Under the pieces are notes generated by a model, which saw only the letters and a program-made list of their open reading frames with translations, was not told where the DNA came from and made no database searches. From Pseudomonas jinjuensis (GTDB taxonomy: Bacteria; Pseudomonadota; Gammaproteobacteria; Pseudomonadales; Pseudomonadaceae): a DNA stretch of 64,000 nucleotides. Each line of letters opens with the position of its first letter. The stretch's first letter is position 1. The translations under genes were made by a program, and so were the position numbers. Below, one piece after another: positions 18,501 through 30,895 of this stretch. The DNA is taken from the NCBI RefSeq assembly GCF_900103845.1, contig NZ_FNIJ01000025.1, positions 1 to 64,000 of the forward strand. Reading direction: 5' to 3'.

Positions 18501-19460
18501 GGTTGCGCCTTCGTCACGGATTTCGCCGCCGGAGCCGGTGGAGGCGCCGGGGAACGGAGCGATGGCGGTCGGGTGGTTGTGCGTCTCCACCTTCATCAGG
18601 ATGTGCACCGGCTCGTCGCTGGCACCGTACTGGCGGTCTTCCGGATTGGGGTAGAAGCGGCCGGCGACGAAGCCCTTCATCACCGCGGCGTTGTCCTTGT
18701 AGGCGGACAGCACGCCGTCGCTGTGCATTTCATAGGTGTTCTTGATCATGCCGAACAGGCTCTTTTCCTGAGCCTCGCCGTCGATGTCCCAACTGGCGTT
18801 GAAGATCTTGTGGCGGCAGTGTTCGGAGTTGGCCTGGGCAAACATCATCAGCTCGACGTCGTGCGGGTTGCGGCCCAGCTCGGCGAAGCTCTTCACCAGG
18901 TAGTCGATCTCGTCCTCGGCCAGCGCCAGGCCCAGTTCGACGTTGGCCTTCTCCAGCGCCGGGCGGCCGCCGCCGAGCACGTCGACGACGGTGAGCGGCT
19001 TGGGCTGGGCGTGGCTGAACAGGCCGGAAGCCTCTTCCAGATCCTCAAGCACAAGCTGGGTCATGCGGTCGTGCAGGCGCGCCGCGACGAGCTGCGCATC
19101 GGCTTCGGAAAGTTCGCCACTGACGTAGTAGGCGATGCCGCGCTCGATCCGCTCGATCTTCGCCAGGCCGCAGTTGGCGGCGATGTCCGAAGCCTTGCTC
19201 GACCACGGCGAAATGGTGCCGAAGCGCGGCACCACCAGGAACAGGCGGCCGCTGGGCTCCTGCACCGGGACGCTCGGACCGTACTTGAGCAGGCGACCGA
19301 GGACCTGTTCCTCCTCGGCGGTCAGTACGCCGCTGACCTCGGCGAAGTGCGCAAACTCGGCGTACAGCCCGGTGACAGCGGGTACCTGCTGGGTCAGCAG
19401 GTCGAGCAGTTTGCCGTGGCGGAAGGCGGAAAGGGCGGGAGCGCCGCGCAGGATCAGCAT
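15564..19460 (-). CDS. purL: Phosphoribosylformylglycinamidine synthase (large single-chain PurL)
   Basis: Converts FGAR to FGAM with glutamine and ATP, the fourth step of purine synthesis. The 1298-residue protein has the full proteobacterial layout: an N-terminal PurS-like domain, a linker, two AIRS-type ATP-binding halves ([72 protein letters not shown]) and a C-terminal class I glutaminase ([16 protein letters not shown], nucleophile in [20 protein letters not shown]). Length matches the family. It is a single-gene unit, divergent from mltF. Confidence 0.98.
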   Translation of the reverse strand: MLILRGAPALSAFRHGKLLDLLTQQVPAVTGLYAEFAHFAEVSGVLTAEEEQVLGRLLKYGPSVPVQEPSGRLFLVVPRFGTISPWSSKASDIAANCGLAKIERIERGIAYYVSGELSEADAQLVAARLHDRMTQLVLEDLEEASGLFSHAQPKPLTVVDVLGGGRPALEKANVELGLALAEDEIDYLVKSFAELGRNPHDVELMMFAQANSEHCRHKIFNASWDIDGEAQEKSLFGMIKNTYEMHSDGVLSAYKDNAAVMKGFVAGRFYPNPEDRQYGASDEPVHILMKVETHNHPTAIAPFPGASTGSGGEIRDEGATGRGAKPKAGLVGFTVSNLQIPGFEQPWEVPYGKPERIVTALDIMIEGPLGGAAFNNEFGRPNLAGYFRTFEQAVPTPRGEEVRGYHKPIMIAGGMGNIRAEHVQKGEISVGAKLIVLGGPAMLIGLGGGAASSMATGASAADLDFASVQRENPEMERRCQEVIDRCWQMGENNPIKFIHDVGAGGISNALPELINDGGRGGRFELRAVPNDEPGMSPLEIWCNESQERYVMSVDAADFETFKAICERERCPFAVVGEATEEKHLTVADSHFGNKPVDMPLDVLLGKPPRMHRSVTREAELGDDFDASAIDLGEATERVLRHPAVASKNFLITIGDRTITGLVARDQMVGPWQVPVADCAVTATSFDVYTGEAMAMGERTPLALLDAPASGRMAIGETITNLAAARIEKISEIKLSANWMAAAGHPGEDARLYDTVKAVGMELCPALGITIPVGKDSMSMKTRWQDDGAEKSVTAPMSLIISGFAPVADIRGTLTPQLRLDKGETDLILIDLGRGKNRLGGSILAQTYGRIGQQVPDVDDAEDLKAFFAVIQGLNADGHLLAYHDRSDGGLLATVVEMAFAGHCGLDLHLDALADSREELAAVLFSEELGAVIQVHEGATPEVLAQFSAAGLDDCVAVIGQPVNGDEIDIGFNGERVYNAQRRLLQRIWSETSYQIQRLRDNADCATQEFDGLLEEDNPGLSVKLSYDVNDDIAAPYIRKGVRPQMAILREQGVNGQVEMAAAFDRAGFAAVDVHMSDILSGRVSLEEFKGLVACGGFSYGDVLGAGEGWAKSILFNARARDAFQGFFERKDSFALGVCNGCQMLSNLHELIPGTEFWPHFVRNRSEQFEARVAMVQVQESHSIFLQGMAGSRLPIAIAHGEGHAEFESAEALLEADLSGCVAMRFVDNHGKVTETYPANPNGSPRGITGLSNRDGRVTIMMPHPERVFRAVQNSWRPDEWEEDGGWMRMFRNARVWVG

Positions 19461-19703
19461 TGTCGGAACAGCCTCTGGAGACGGGGGAGTATGGGAGCCG
19501 GACGAGCCGGCTCGCAGAGGCCGTGCATTCTAGCGCAAACCGAGCCCCGGCGGCACCCGCAGCGCAGCCCGTTCGCCGCCTGCCGACGGTCCGTTGACGC
19601 CGCCCGCCGCGCTTTGCCGACCTGCGGTTGCAGGCCCCGCGCAGCCGCCGCGACCGGCCGTATGCCAGGCACGCCGCGGGACCGGCTAGCAGAGATGGGC
19701 TAG

Positions 19704-21218
<1,515 letters not shown>

Positions 21219-21255
21219 ATTCTCCCGCACCAGCCGTGGCGATCGGCGTGGCAAT

Positions 21256-21315
21256 TCGCGGGCATGGCCCGCTCCTACACTCGCCTGAACCTGTAGGAGC
21301 GGGCCATGCCCGCGA
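21256..21315. repeat. Inverted REP pair between mltF and tadA
   Basis: TCGCGGGCATGGCCCGCTCC and its opposite-strand copy GGAGCGGGCCATGCCCGCGA are separated by about 15 bases in the convergent mltF-tadA gap. The arrangement is almost identical to that at 37191-37256. Confidence 0.85.
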
Positions 21316-21338
21316 AAAAACGCAGGGTGGATCGCGTC

Positions 21339-21869
21339 CTACGACTTCTTCCGCCGCGCCTTGAAGAACGCCGACAGCACCGCACCGCACTCCTCCGCCA
21401 TCACCCCGCCCTCGAACACCACCTTGTGGTTGAGGAACTCCTGGGCGAAGAAGCGGCCGTGGCTTTCCACCACGCCGGACTTGGGCTCAGTCGCGCCGTA
21501 CACCAGGCGCTGGATGCGCGAGTGGACGATGAGGCCGGAGCACATGCTGCAGGGTTCGAGGGTCACGTAGAGGGTGCTGCCGGGCAGCCGGTAGTTGGCG
21601 GCGGCCGCCGCGGCCATGCGGATGGCGACCATCTCGGCATGGGCGCTGGGGTCGTGGCTGGTGATCGGCTGGTTGAAGCCGCGGCCGATGATCTCGCCGT
21701 CGCGCACCAGCACCGCGCCCACCGGCACTTCGCCGAGGGCCGCGGCCTTTTCCGCCTCGACCAGGGCTTCCTGCATGAAATGCCGGTCCCGGCTGCGGTC
21801 GACGATGAAGCGCACGCCCTTGACCGTCCGGTGCCCCTTGGCGTTGGTCTGGACGCTCAACTGCACCAT
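21339..21869 (-). CDS. tadA: tRNA-specific adenosine deaminase
   Basis: Deaminates A34 of tRNA-Arg(ACG) to inosine. The zinc deaminase signature is complete: HAE at residues 77-79 and PCSMC with Cys107 and Cys110; DRSRDRHFMQEALVEAEKAA forms the N-terminal helix. With the ATG at 21869 the product is 176 residues and overlaps the 3' end of the multicopper oxidase gene by 13 bp. The true start is uncertain; a later GTG near residue 19 would also leave the domain intact. The basic C-terminus FFKARRKKS is usual for TadA. Confidence 0.92.
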   Translation of the reverse strand: MVQLSVQTNAKGHRTVKGVRFIVDRSRDRHFMQEALVEAEKAAALGEVPVGAVLVRDGEIIGRGFNQPITSHDPSAHAEMVAIRMAAAAAANYRLPGSTLYVTLEPCSMCSGLIVHSRIQRLVYGATEPKSGVVESHGRFFAQEFLNHKVVFEGGVMAEECGAVLSAFFKARRKKS

Positions 21870-23248
21870 GCCTCGCCGACCGCGATGGTGCCCATCAGGC
21901 CGGTTTCCATATGGTCGATCACGTGGCAGTGGAACATCCACAGCCCCGGGTTGTCCGCCACCAGCGCGATGCGGGCGGTCTCGTTCTTGCCCAGCAGATA
22001 GGTGTCGGTGAAGTACGGAATGATCTCGCGGCGGTCGGAATCCAGCACCTTGAACGCCAGCCCGTGCAGGTGGATCGGATGCTGGTACTGGGTCATGTTG
22101 CGCAGCACGAAGATGTAGCTCTGCCCTTCCTTCAGCTTGGCCAGCGGCGGCGCGGCGTGCTTGTGCTCCTCGCCGCCTTCCCAGGCCTTGCCGTTGATCT
22201 GCCACAGCGACGGGGTCGACTGCCCCTTCGAGTAGTCCGACACCGCGCCGACCCATTCGAACTTGAAGCCGATGGTTTCGGCATTGGCCAGGTCCGGCTC
22301 GCTCACCGGATTCGCCGGCAGCGGCGCCGGCCAGCGTTCGGCCGGGGCCTTCGCCGAGGCCACGCCACGGATGGTCGCCAGGCGCAGTGGACCGTTGCGC
22401 AGGGACAGCTCGGTGCCCTCGGCGGGCCCGCGCAGCGCCAGCTCCAGGCGCATGCCGGGACCGATCCAGTACTGGTCCCTGAACTCCCTCGGCGCCACCG
22501 GATGGCCGTCGATGGCATAGATTTTCGCCTCGCCACCCGGCAGGTTGAGACGGTAGGTCACGGTATTGTCGACGTTGAGGATGCGCACCCGGACGATCTG
22601 CCCGGCCGGCAACTCGATCACCGGCAGGTGCCGGCCATTGACGGTCGACAGGCGCCCGCGGGTGCCCTCCCGCGCCGCCTCGCGCGGCACGCTGAAGCGG
22701 GTGAAAGCGCCCTGCTCGTCCACGTGCCAGGTCTTCAGGCAGAGCACCCGCTCCTCGGTGAATTCGCTGGGCTCGCGCTCCTCGATGATCAGCGGACCGA
22801 CCAGGCCGCGGCCGAGCTGCTCGCTGCTCATCAGGTGCGGGTGGTACCAGTAGCTGCCGGCGTCCGGCATCCGGAAGCGGTAGATGAAACTCTCGCCCGG
22901 CTGCACCGGCGGCTGCGAGATGTAGGGCACGCCGTCCATCTCGATGGGCAGGCGGATGCCGTGCCAGTGGATGGTGGTCGGCTGGTCCAGTTTGTTGCTG
23001 AAGCGCACCCGCAGCCAGTCGCCCTGGCGGCCGCGGAGCTCCACGCCCGGGGCCTGTCCGCCGTAGGCCAGCGCGGGACTCTTGAAGCCCGGCACCAGTT
23101 CCAGGTCGAGCGGCGCGGCGATCAGCTCGTAGTCATGCTCGGCGGCCACTTCCGGGCGCGCCAGCCAGATGCGCGCGCCAGCGGCGCCGAGGCCGAGCAC
23201 TGCCAGGCCGGCGATGCCGCCGAGGACTTGTCTGCGGGTGAAACTCAT
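21857..23248 (-). CDS. Periplasmic multicopper oxidase (SufI/CueO-like)
   Basis: A 463-residue protein with a Tat-type leader (twin arginine at residues 5-6, SFTRRQVLGGIAG). All copper-ligand motifs of a laccase-like oxidase are present: IHWHG, YWYHPHLMSS, HPIHLHG and MFHCHVIDHMETGLM, so types 1, 2 and 3 copper sites look intact. It likely oxidises cuprous ions or phenolic compounds in the periplasm. No methionine-rich insert typical of CueO is obvious, so the physiological substrate is open. It is followed by tadA with a 13-bp overlap. Confidence 0.92.
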   Translation of the reverse strand: MSFTRRQVLGGIAGLAVLGLGAAGARIWLARPEVAAEHDYELIAAPLDLELVPGFKSPALAYGGQAPGVELRGRQGDWLRVRFSNKLDQPTTIHWHGIRLPIEMDGVPYISQPPVQPGESFIYRFRMPDAGSYWYHPHLMSSEQLGRGLVGPLIIEEREPSEFTEERVLCLKTWHVDEQGAFTRFSVPREAAREGTRGRLSTVNGRHLPVIELPAGQIVRVRILNVDNTVTYRLNLPGGEAKIYAIDGHPVAPREFRDQYWIGPGMRLELALRGPAEGTELSLRNGPLRLATIRGVASAKAPAERWPAPLPANPVSEPDLANAETIGFKFEWVGAVSDYSKGQSTPSLWQINGKAWEGGEEHKHAAPPLAKLKEGQSYIFVLRNMTQYQHPIHLHGLAFKVLDSDRREIIPYFTDTYLLGKNETARIALVADNPGLWMFHCHVIDHMETGLMGTIAVGEAWCS

Positions 23249-23343
23249 GGAATCTCCAACGAGGGCTGGAAATGATAGATTTTCTCATTTCCAGCCCGAC
23301 ATGACGAGTCGCGGTGCGATCCAGAATGCCGCACCCCGGATAC

Positions 23344-23372
23344 GACAAGGGCAGCCGAGGCTGCCCTTGTCG
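23344..23372 (-). terminator. Hairpin downstream of guaA
   Basis: GACAAGGGCAGC-CGA-GGCTGCCCTTGTC is a long stem seven bases after the guaA stop codon. The T run is missing, so termination strength is uncertain. Confidence 0.6.
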
Positions 23373-23378
23373 CTCACA

Positions 23379-24959
23379 TCATTCCCACTCGATCGTCGCC
23401 GGCGGCTTGCTCGACACGTCGTAGGTAACGCGGGAGATGCCTTCGATCTCGTTGATGATGCGGTTGCTCACCTTCTCCAGCAGCTCGTAGGGCAGGTGCG
23501 CCCAGCGAGCGGTCATGAAGTCGATGGTTTCCACCGCGCGCAGGGCGACGACCCAGGCATAGCGGCGGCCGTCGCCGACCACGCCGACCGACTTCACCGG
23601 CTGGAACACCACGAAGGCCTGGCTGGTCTTGTGGTACCAGTCGAAGTTGCGCAGTTCCTCGATGAAGATGTGGTCGGCCTGGCGCAGCAGGTCGGCGTAT
23701 TCCTTCTTCACTTCGCCGAGGATGCGCACGCCCAGGCCCGGGCCCGGGAACGGGTGGCGGTAGACCATGTCGTAGGGCAGGCCGAGTTCCAGGCCGATCT
23801 TGCGCACTTCGTCCTTGAACAGCTCGCGCAGCGGCTCGACCAGTTCGAACTGCATGTCTTCCGGCAGGCCGCCGACGTTGTGGTGCGACTTGATCACGTG
23901 GGCCTTGCCGGTCTTGGCGCCGGCCGACTCGATCACGTCGGGGTAGATGGTGCCCTGGGCGAGGAACTTCACGTCCTGCAGCCTGGTGGCTTCTTCATCG
24001 AAGACCTCGATGAAGGTGCGGCCGATGATCTTGCGCTTCTCTTCCGGGTCGCTGACGCCGGCGAGACGGCCGAGGAACTTGTCTTCCGCGTCGGCGCGGA
24101 TGACCTTGACGCCCATGTTCTCGGCGAACATCGCCATCACCTGATCGCCCTCGTGCAGGCGCAGCAGGCCGTTGTCGACGAACACGCAGGTCAGCTGGTC
24201 GCCGATGGCGCGGTGCAGCAGCGCGGCGACCACAGAGGAATCCACGCCGCCGGACAGGCCGAGCAGGACCTTGGAGGAACCGACCTGGGCGCGCACGGTG
24301 GCGATGGCGTCCTCGACGATGTTCGACGGAGTCCACAGCGCGGCGCAGCCGCAGATGTCCAGCACGAAGCGCGAGAGGATGCGGCCGCCCTGCTTGGTGT
24401 GGGTCACTTCCGGGTGGAACTGCACGCCGTAGTAGCCGCGGGCGTCGTCGGCCATGGCGGCGATCGGGCAGCTCGGGGTGCTGGCGAGGATATGGAAGCC
24501 GGTGGGGAGGTCGGTGACCTTGTCGCCGTGGCTCATCCACACGTCGAGGCCGAACACGCCGTCGTCGTCCACGTGGTCCTCGATGCCGTCGAGCAGACGG
24601 GCCTTGCCGACCACGTCGACGCGGGCGTAGCCGAACTCGCGCAGGTCGGAACCCTGCACCTTGCCGCCGAGCTGCTCGGCCATGGTCTGCATGCCGTAGC
24701 AGATGCCCAGCAGCGGCACCTTCAGGTCGAACACGGCGTTGCGCGCGCGCGGGCTGTCGGCGGCGTGCACGGATTCCGGGCCGCCGGCGAGGATGATGCC
24801 GCGCGGGGCGAAATCGATGATCGCCTGCTCGCTCATGTCGAACGGATGGATTTCGCAGTACACGCCGATCTCGCGCACGCGGCGGGCGATCAGTTGGGTG
24901 TACTGGGAGCCGAAGTCGAGGATCAGGATCCGGTGAGCGTGGATATCTTGGTGGGCCAT
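23379..24959 (-). CDS. guaA: GMP synthase (glutamine-hydrolysing)
   Basis: Makes GMP from XMP, ATP and glutamine. The N-terminal class I glutaminase has the nucleophile in [17 protein letters not shown] and the His/Glu pair in QFHPEVTHT. The ATP pyrophosphatase domain has the PP-loop [14 protein letters not shown], and the C-terminal dimerisation domain ends in the conserved KPPATIEWE. The 526-residue length is standard. It follows guaB across a 100-bp gap that contains a GGAGGCT-type inverted repeat. Confidence 0.98.
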   Translation of the reverse strand: MAHQDIHAHRILILDFGSQYTQLIARRVREIGVYCEIHPFDMSEQAIIDFAPRGIILAGGPESVHAADSPRARNAVFDLKVPLLGICYGMQTMAEQLGGKVQGSDLREFGYARVDVVGKARLLDGIEDHVDDDGVFGLDVWMSHGDKVTDLPTGFHILASTPSCPIAAMADDARGYYGVQFHPEVTHTKQGGRILSRFVLDICGCAALWTPSNIVEDAIATVRAQVGSSKVLLGLSGGVDSSVVAALLHRAIGDQLTCVFVDNGLLRLHEGDQVMAMFAENMGVKVIRADAEDKFLGRLAGVSDPEEKRKIIGRTFIEVFDEEATRLQDVKFLAQGTIYPDVIESAGAKTGKAHVIKSHHNVGGLPEDMQFELVEPLRELFKDEVRKIGLELGLPYDMVYRHPFPGPGLGVRILGEVKKEYADLLRQADHIFIEELRNFDWYHKTSQAFVVFQPVKSVGVVGDGRRYAWVVALRAVETIDFMTARWAHLPYELLEKVSNRIINEIEGISRVTYDVSSKPPATIEWE

Positions 24960-24979
24960 CTTCTTCCCCTGGAAAAATG

Positions 24980-25051
24980 GCTGAAGGCTGAAGGCCGGAG
25001 GCTGAACGAAAGAGCTATCTCGTCCAGCCTCCAGCCTCCAGCCTCCAGCGA
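24980..25051. repeat. GGAGGCT-type intergenic inverted repeat, copy B (guaA-guaB)
   Basis: GCTGAAGGCTGAAGGCCGGA on the left faces CCAGCCTCCAGCCTCCAGCC on the right, with ATCTCGTCCAGCC in the centre shared with copy A. The right arm is a short tandem array of a seven-base unit (CCAGCCT), in four near-perfect copies. It could form an mRNA hairpin between guaB and guaA. Confidence 0.75.
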
Positions 25052-25060
25052 AAGATCGGT

Positions 25061-26597
<1,537 letters not shown>

Positions 26598-26679
26598 CGC
26601 AGCCGAAGCTCGAGGAATGCCGTGGCCGCAACAGCCCCGCGCTGGCCCCTGGAAGCGCTGCGGCTTATCATCCTCCGCC

Positions 26680-28059
26680 ATGCTCAACGATCCCTTCCAA
26701 CGGCTCGGCCTCGACCGCGAGGTGCTGACCGTCAGCCAGCTCAACCAGCGCGCCCGCCATCTCCTGGAGGACGTGTTCCCGCAGGTCTGGGTCGAAGGCG
26801 AGATCTCCAACCTCGCCCGCCCCGCATCCGGCCACCTCTATTTCACCCTCAAGGACAGCAACGCCCAGGTGCGCTGCGCGCTGTTCCGGCAGAACGCCCT
26901 GCGCGTGCGCCAGGCGCTGCGCGACGGCCTGGCGGTGCGGGTGCGCGGCAAGGTCTCGCTGTTCGAAGGGCGCGGCGACTACCAGTTGATCGCCGACGCC
27001 GTCGAACCGGCCGGCGACGGCGCGCTGCGCCTGGCCTTCGAGGCGCTGAAGGAAAAGCTCGCCGCCGAGGGCCTGTTCGCCGCCGAAGGCAAGCGCGAGT
27101 TGCCGGCCCATCCGCGGCGCATCGGCATCGTCAGCTCACCCACCGGCGCGGTGATCCGCGACATCATCAGCGTGTTCCGCCGCCGCGCGCCGCAGGTCGA
27201 GCTGACCCTGGTCCCCACCGCCGTGCAGGGCCGCGAGGCCACCGGGCAGATCGTCCGCGCCCTGCAGTTGGCCGACGCGCAGGGCTTCGACGCGCTGATC
27301 CTGGCCCGTGGCGGCGGCTCGCTGGAAGACCTCTGGTGCTTCAACGAGGAAGCCGTGGCGCGCGCCATCGCCGCCTGCGCGACGCCCATCGTCAGCGCGG
27401 TCGGCCACGAGACCGACGTGTCGATCAGCGATTTCGTCGCCGACGTGCGCGCGCCGACGCCCTCCGCCGCCGCCGAGCTGCTGGCGCCGCATTCCAACGA
27501 ACTGCAGCAGCGCCTGGACAGCCTGCGCCGCCGCCTGATCCTGCGCATCCAGGACCGCCTGGCCCGCGAACGCCTGCGTCTGGAAGGCTGCGCCCGGCGC
27601 CTGCGCCACCCCGGCGAACGCCTGCGCCAGCAGGCCCAGCGCCTGGACGACCTGGACATGCGCCTGCGCCGCGCCTTCGAACGGCAGATGCAGGTGCGCC
27701 ACGAGCGACTCGCACGCCTCGATACCCGCCTCGCCGCCCAGCATCCGGGCCGTGCGCTCGCGCTGCTGCGGCAGAAGCTCGACAGCCTGGCCCAGCGCCT
27801 GCCCCGCGCCACCCATGCCCTGCTCCGCCAGCAGCGCCAGCGCCTCGACGGCCTGGCGCAGAGCCTGCACATCGTCAGCCCGCTGGCGACCCTCGGCCGC
27901 GGCTACAGCATCCTCCTCGACGAGCGCGGCCAGGCCGTGCGCAGCGCCGCGCAGGCCCGCGTCGGCCAGCGCCTGAAGGCGAAGCTGGCGGAAGGCGAAC
28001 TGGACGTGCGCGTCGAGGACAATCACCAGACGCCGGTAAACCTTTCCCTGCTGGACTGA
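26680..28059 (+). CDS. xseA: Exodeoxyribonuclease VII large subunit
   Basis: With XseB it degrades single-stranded DNA in both directions. The ATG at 26680 gives 459 residues. The N-terminal OB-fold (VSQLNQRARHLLEDVFPQVW, SGHLYFTLKDSNAQVRCALF) precedes the catalytic domain (GIVSSPTGAVIRDI, RGGGSLEDLWCFNEEAVARA, SAVGHETDVSISDFVADVRA). A long Arg/Leu-rich coiled coil follows, and the LGRGYSILLDERGQAV motif lies near the C-terminus. It is divergent from guaB; its stop is two bases before the dipeptidase start. Confidence 0.96.
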   Translation: MLNDPFQRLGLDREVLTVSQLNQRARHLLEDVFPQVWVEGEISNLARPASGHLYFTLKDSNAQVRCALFRQNALRVRQALRDGLAVRVRGKVSLFEGRGDYQLIADAVEPAGDGALRLAFEALKEKLAAEGLFAAEGKRELPAHPRRIGIVSSPTGAVIRDIISVFRRRAPQVELTLVPTAVQGREATGQIVRALQLADAQGFDALILARGGGSLEDLWCFNEEAVARAIAACATPIVSAVGHETDVSISDFVADVRAPTPSAAAELLAPHSNELQQRLDSLRRRLILRIQDRLARERLRLEGCARRLRHPGERLRQQAQRLDDLDMRLRRAFERQMQVRHERLARLDTRLAAQHPGRALALLRQKLDSLAQRLPRATHALLRQQRQRLDGLAQSLHIVSPLATLGRGYSILLDERGQAVRSAAQARVGQRLKAKLAEGELDVRVEDNHQTPVNLSLLD

Positions 28060-28061
28060 GC

Positions 28062-28817
28062 ATGACCGACCTCCACGCCCCGATTCCCGAAGCGCCGGAA
28101 CCCGACTGGGCCGCCGCCTTCCGCATGCCCATCGTCGAATGCGGCGAGCCGCTGGAGCCGCTCGGCACCAGCCAGGGCTTCCTGGTCTGGCCGGCCTACC
28201 ACCGCCTCGGCATTCCCAATGCGCTGCCGGAGTGCCATGCGCGCAGCGGTGTGTTCGAGCGCCTGCTGCAGGTCTCCCGCCTGCTGCCCGACGGCATGCG
28301 CCTGGTGGTGCTGGATGCCTGGCGGCCATTCGCCGTGCAGCAGCATCTCTACGACACGCTCTACGACATCCTCCGCCAGCACCAACCGGATGCCGACCCG
28401 GCCGAACTGGCCCGGCGCACCCGCGAATTCGTCGCCCCGCCGAGCACCCGCGCCACCTCGCCCAGCCCGCACCTGACCGGCGGCGCGGTGGACGTCACCC
28501 TGTGCGACCGCGACGGCCGCTGGCTGGACATGGGCAGCCAGTTCGACGAAGCCACCCCGCGCTCCTACACCCGCCACTACGAAGACGCCAGCGACGACCA
28601 CGGCCGCGCCATCCGCGAGCGCCGCCGCCTGCTGTTCAACGCCATGCGCAGCGTCGGCTTCAGCAACCTGTCCAGCGAGTGGTGGCACTACGACTACGGC
28701 GACCAGCTGTGGGCCTGGCACACCGGCGCGGAAACGGCGGTCTACGGCCCGGCGCAGGTCCTGCCGCTGGAACAGCTGTGGCGCCAGCAGCTGCAAAGCC
28801 ACAGCGTGAATCCGTAG
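28062..28817 (+). CDS. D-alanyl-D-alanine dipeptidase (VanX/DdpX, peptidase M15D)
   Basis: Cleaves D-Ala-D-Ala, probably for wall recycling or nutrition rather than glycopeptide resistance. The 251-residue protein contains the substrate arginine in DAWRPF (Arg88) and the zinc ligands His137 and Asp144 (SPHLTGGAVDVTL). The catalytic Glu206 and ligand His209 lie in SEWWHYDYG. It starts two bases after xseA. The TAG stop is the first TAG of a REP palindrome (GTAGGAGCGAGC), so the repeat defines the 3' end of the gene. Confidence 0.9.
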   Translation: MTDLHAPIPEAPEPDWAAAFRMPIVECGEPLEPLGTSQGFLVWPAYHRLGIPNALPECHARSGVFERLLQVSRLLPDGMRLVVLDAWRPFAVQQHLYDTLYDILRQHQPDADPAELARRTREFVAPPSTRATSPSPHLTGGAVDVTLCDRDGRWLDMGSQFDEATPRSYTRHYEDASDDHGRAIRERRRLLFNAMRSVGFSNLSSEWWHYDYGDQLWAWHTGAETAVYGPAQVLPLEQLWRQQLQSHSVNP

Positions 28818-28891
28818 GAGCGAGCTTGCTCGCGAACAGATTTACCGACGACGACGGTGCAAGGCATGTTCGCGAGCAAGCTCGCCCCTAC
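28814..28891. repeat. Inverted REP pair between the dipeptidase and M23 peptidase genes
   Basis: GTAGGAGCGAGCTTGCTCGC starts in the last sense codon of the dipeptidase and faces the opposite copy GCGAGCAAGCTCGCCCCTAC ending at 28891. The core (GAGCTTGCTC) differs from the GGGCCATGCCC core of the other pairs, so it is a second REP subtype. Confidence 0.82.
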
Positions 28892-28954
28892 AGTCGTAAC
28901 CCGTCGCCAGCCATATAGACTGCGCCATTCACCCGTCGCCCCACGGAAAGCCCC

Positions 28955-29791
28955 ATGCTCCGAGTCTTCTGCCTGCTGTTCGCCGCCCTCCTCGCCCTCC
29001 CCGCCCACGCCGAGGGCTTCATCAGCCGCACCCTGAACAAGCCGGTACCCGGCGGTGTCGCCGTGATCCAGCTGGGCAATGGCAACGAAACGCCAAAGGC
29101 CAGCTACCAGGGCAAGCCGGTCATGGTGATAAAGGAAGAAGGCCGCGACTGGATCGCCATCGTCGGCATCCCGCTGACGGTGAAACCCGGCACGCAGCAG
29201 GTGCAGGTGCGCCAGGGCGCCGCCAGCCGCAGCCAGAACTTCACGGTGGGCGCCAAGCACTACAAGGAGCAGCGCATCACCCTGAAGAACACCCGCCAGG
29301 TCAACCCGCTGCCGCAGGACCTGAAGCGCATCGAGCGTGAACTGGCCGAGCAGACCACCGCCTACCGCACCTTCAGCCCCGGCACGCCGAGCAACCTGGT
29401 GCTCGACAAGCCGGTGAGCGGCCCGCTATCCAGCCCGTTCGGCCTGCGCCGCTTCTTCAACGGCGAGGAACGCAACCCGCACTCGGGCCTGGACTTCGCC
29501 GTGCCCGCCGGCACGCCGATCAAGACCCCGGCCGCCGGCAAGGTGATCCTGATCGGCGACTACTTCTTCAACGGCAGGACGGTGTTCGTCGACCACGGCC
29601 AGGGCTTCATCAGCATGTTCTGCCACATGTCGAAGGTCGAGGTGCAGCTCGGCCAGCAGCTGCCGCGCGGCGGCGTGGTCGGGCGCGTCGGCGCCACCGG
29701 CCGCGCCACCGGGCCGCACATGCACTGGAACGTCAGCCTGAACGATGCCCGGGTGGACCCGGCCATATTCATCGGCGCATTCAAACCCTAA
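28955..29791 (+). CDS. Secreted M23-family metallopeptidase
   Basis: A signal peptide (residues 1-19, ending PAHA) leads into a beta-rich N-terminal region (residues 20-110), possibly an inhibitory or wall-binding module. A C-terminal LytM/M23 domain follows, with zinc ligands His176 and Asp180 (NPHSGLDF) and the HMH motif at 255-257, plus CHMSKVEVQLGQ. All catalytic residues are present, so it is probably an active peptidoglycan endopeptidase rather than an EnvC-type activator. The 278-residue form matches a conserved Pseudomonas family related to LasA. Confidence 0.92.
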   Translation: MLRVFCLLFAALLALPAHAEGFISRTLNKPVPGGVAVIQLGNGNETPKASYQGKPVMVIKEEGRDWIAIVGIPLTVKPGTQQVQVRQGAASRSQNFTVGAKHYKEQRITLKNTRQVNPLPQDLKRIERELAEQTTAYRTFSPGTPSNLVLDKPVSGPLSSPFGLRRFFNGEERNPHSGLDFAVPAGTPIKTPAAGKVILIGDYFFNGRTVFVDHGQGFISMFCHMSKVEVQLGQQLPRGGVVGRVGATGRATGPHMHWNVSLNDARVDPAIFIGAFKP

Positions 29792-30213
29792 TAGCCTTCG
29801 TGCACCGGCCTGGACTTGGCCTTCGGCACCCGCTCCAGCTTGTACAGATCGCCGATCAGGCAGGGTTCGGGGATGCCGGCGAAATCGACGGAGATGATCC
29901 GGTCCAGCTTGGTCAGCGACCCCACCGTGGTGCTGGTGCTGATGCGGTTGCTGTTACCCAGGTTGTTGCACGGCGCGGAAAACTCCACCAGGTACACCGG
30001 CCCCGGTCCCTGGCCGATGGTGATGTGGCTCTTGTCCAAGTACTGCCAGCCATCGAAATTCCAGTACGGGATCGACTGCACCGCCTCGCCCTGGCGGTAG
30101 CCCAGCTTGGCGAGATGCTGGTCGAGCGGCAGCTGGTCGCTCGGTGGGGAACTGCTGCAGGCGGTGAACAGCGGAATCGCCATCAGCAGCAGGAAGGCTC
30201 TTGGCTTGCGCAT
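29788..30213 (-). CDS. DUF6491-like lipoprotein, copy 1
   Basis: A 141-residue lipoprotein: the signal sequence MRKPRAFLLLMAIPLFTAC ends in a lipobox with Cys19. The mature part contains LGYRQGEAVQSIPYWNFDGW and two cysteines (APCNNL and EPCLIGD) that could pair. Its layout matches the adjacent paralogue at 30339-30746: LGYRQG, DGW, H-hydrophobic-GxGxGxxYL, two cysteines and a YKLERV-type end. The ATG at 30213 has GGGAGG upstream. It overlaps the convergent M23 gene by four bases at the 3' end. Function is unknown; the DUF6491 assignment is by pattern. Confidence 0.8.
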   Translation of the reverse strand: MRKPRAFLLLMAIPLFTACSSSPPSDQLPLDQHLAKLGYRQGEAVQSIPYWNFDGWQYLDKSHITIGQGPGPVYLVEFSAPCNNLGNSNRISTSTTVGSLTKLDRIISVDFAGIPEPCLIGDLYKLERVPKAKSRPVHEGY

Positions 30214-30338
30214 CGTGCACCTCCCGGCGATAGCCAGTGAGCGGAAAGCCCGGCCGAGCGAAGGCACAGCCGTTCATGGATTTTCGCACCGGGCCCGCGT
30301 TACGCCAATCCGCGGCACGGGCCCGGCGTCCCTCGCCG

Positions 30339-30746
30339 TCACTGCATGGCCTGCAGCCGTTCGAGGCGGTACATGCGCTTGATCGTGCAATCGTCGTGGA
30401 TATCGCCGAACTGCATCCCGTAGAACTTGTCCAGCGGCGACAGCCAGCCGGCGGTGGTGGCGGTGGTGGCGACGTCCTGGTTATCCAGCCGGTAGCAGTC
30501 CTTGTTGAGCTCGCTCAGGTAGCTCCGCCCCTGGCCGGCGCCCAGGATCATGTGGCGCGAGTCGACCAGCCTCCAGCCGTCGATCGCCAGCCGCGGGACC
30601 TTGCCGACCTCGCTGCCCTGCCGGTAACCGAGCTGGGCCAGTTGCTCGTCCAGGGGCGGCGATTCTTCGGGGGAAAGGACAGTGCTGCAGGATGCGACGA
30701 ACGGCAACGCTGCGCACAGCAGGAAAAGGGAGTGGGGCTTGTGCAT
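30339..30746 (-). CDS. DUF6491-like lipoprotein, copy 2
   Basis: A 135-residue paralogue of the preceding lipoprotein. The signal sequence MHKPHSLFLLCAALPFVASC has its lipobox Cys at 20, followed by LGYRQGSEVGKVPRLAIDGW, HMILGAGQGRSYLSELN, cysteines at NKDCYRL and HDDCTIKRM, and a YRLERLQAM end. The ATG at 30746 follows GGGAGG. The two genes are in tandem, 125 bp apart with similar leaders, so they arose by duplication and have since diverged. Role unknown; envelope location is inferred. Confidence 0.8.
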   Translation of the reverse strand: MHKPHSLFLLCAALPFVASCSTVLSPEESPPLDEQLAQLGYRQGSEVGKVPRLAIDGWRLVDSRHMILGAGQGRSYLSELNKDCYRLDNQDVATTATTAGWLSPLDKFYGMQFGDIHDDCTIKRMYRLERLQAMQ

Positions 30747-30895
30747 GGTGTACCTCCCGGCCACTGGAAATGGCCGCTGTCCGGATGCCGGAGGTGCAAC
30801 ATTGCACGGGAGTCTCACCTCGACGACACCCGCCGGACAGTTTGGCACAGCTTCCGCCCACCCGGCGCAAAGTCACGCCGGGCGGGCGTTTCGGC

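Noticed and set aside
27136-28329. 397-codon minus-strand frame across the xseA and dipeptidase genes.
   Set aside because: Ala/Arg/Gln/Gly-biased shadow frame with no motif, opposite well-supported genes.
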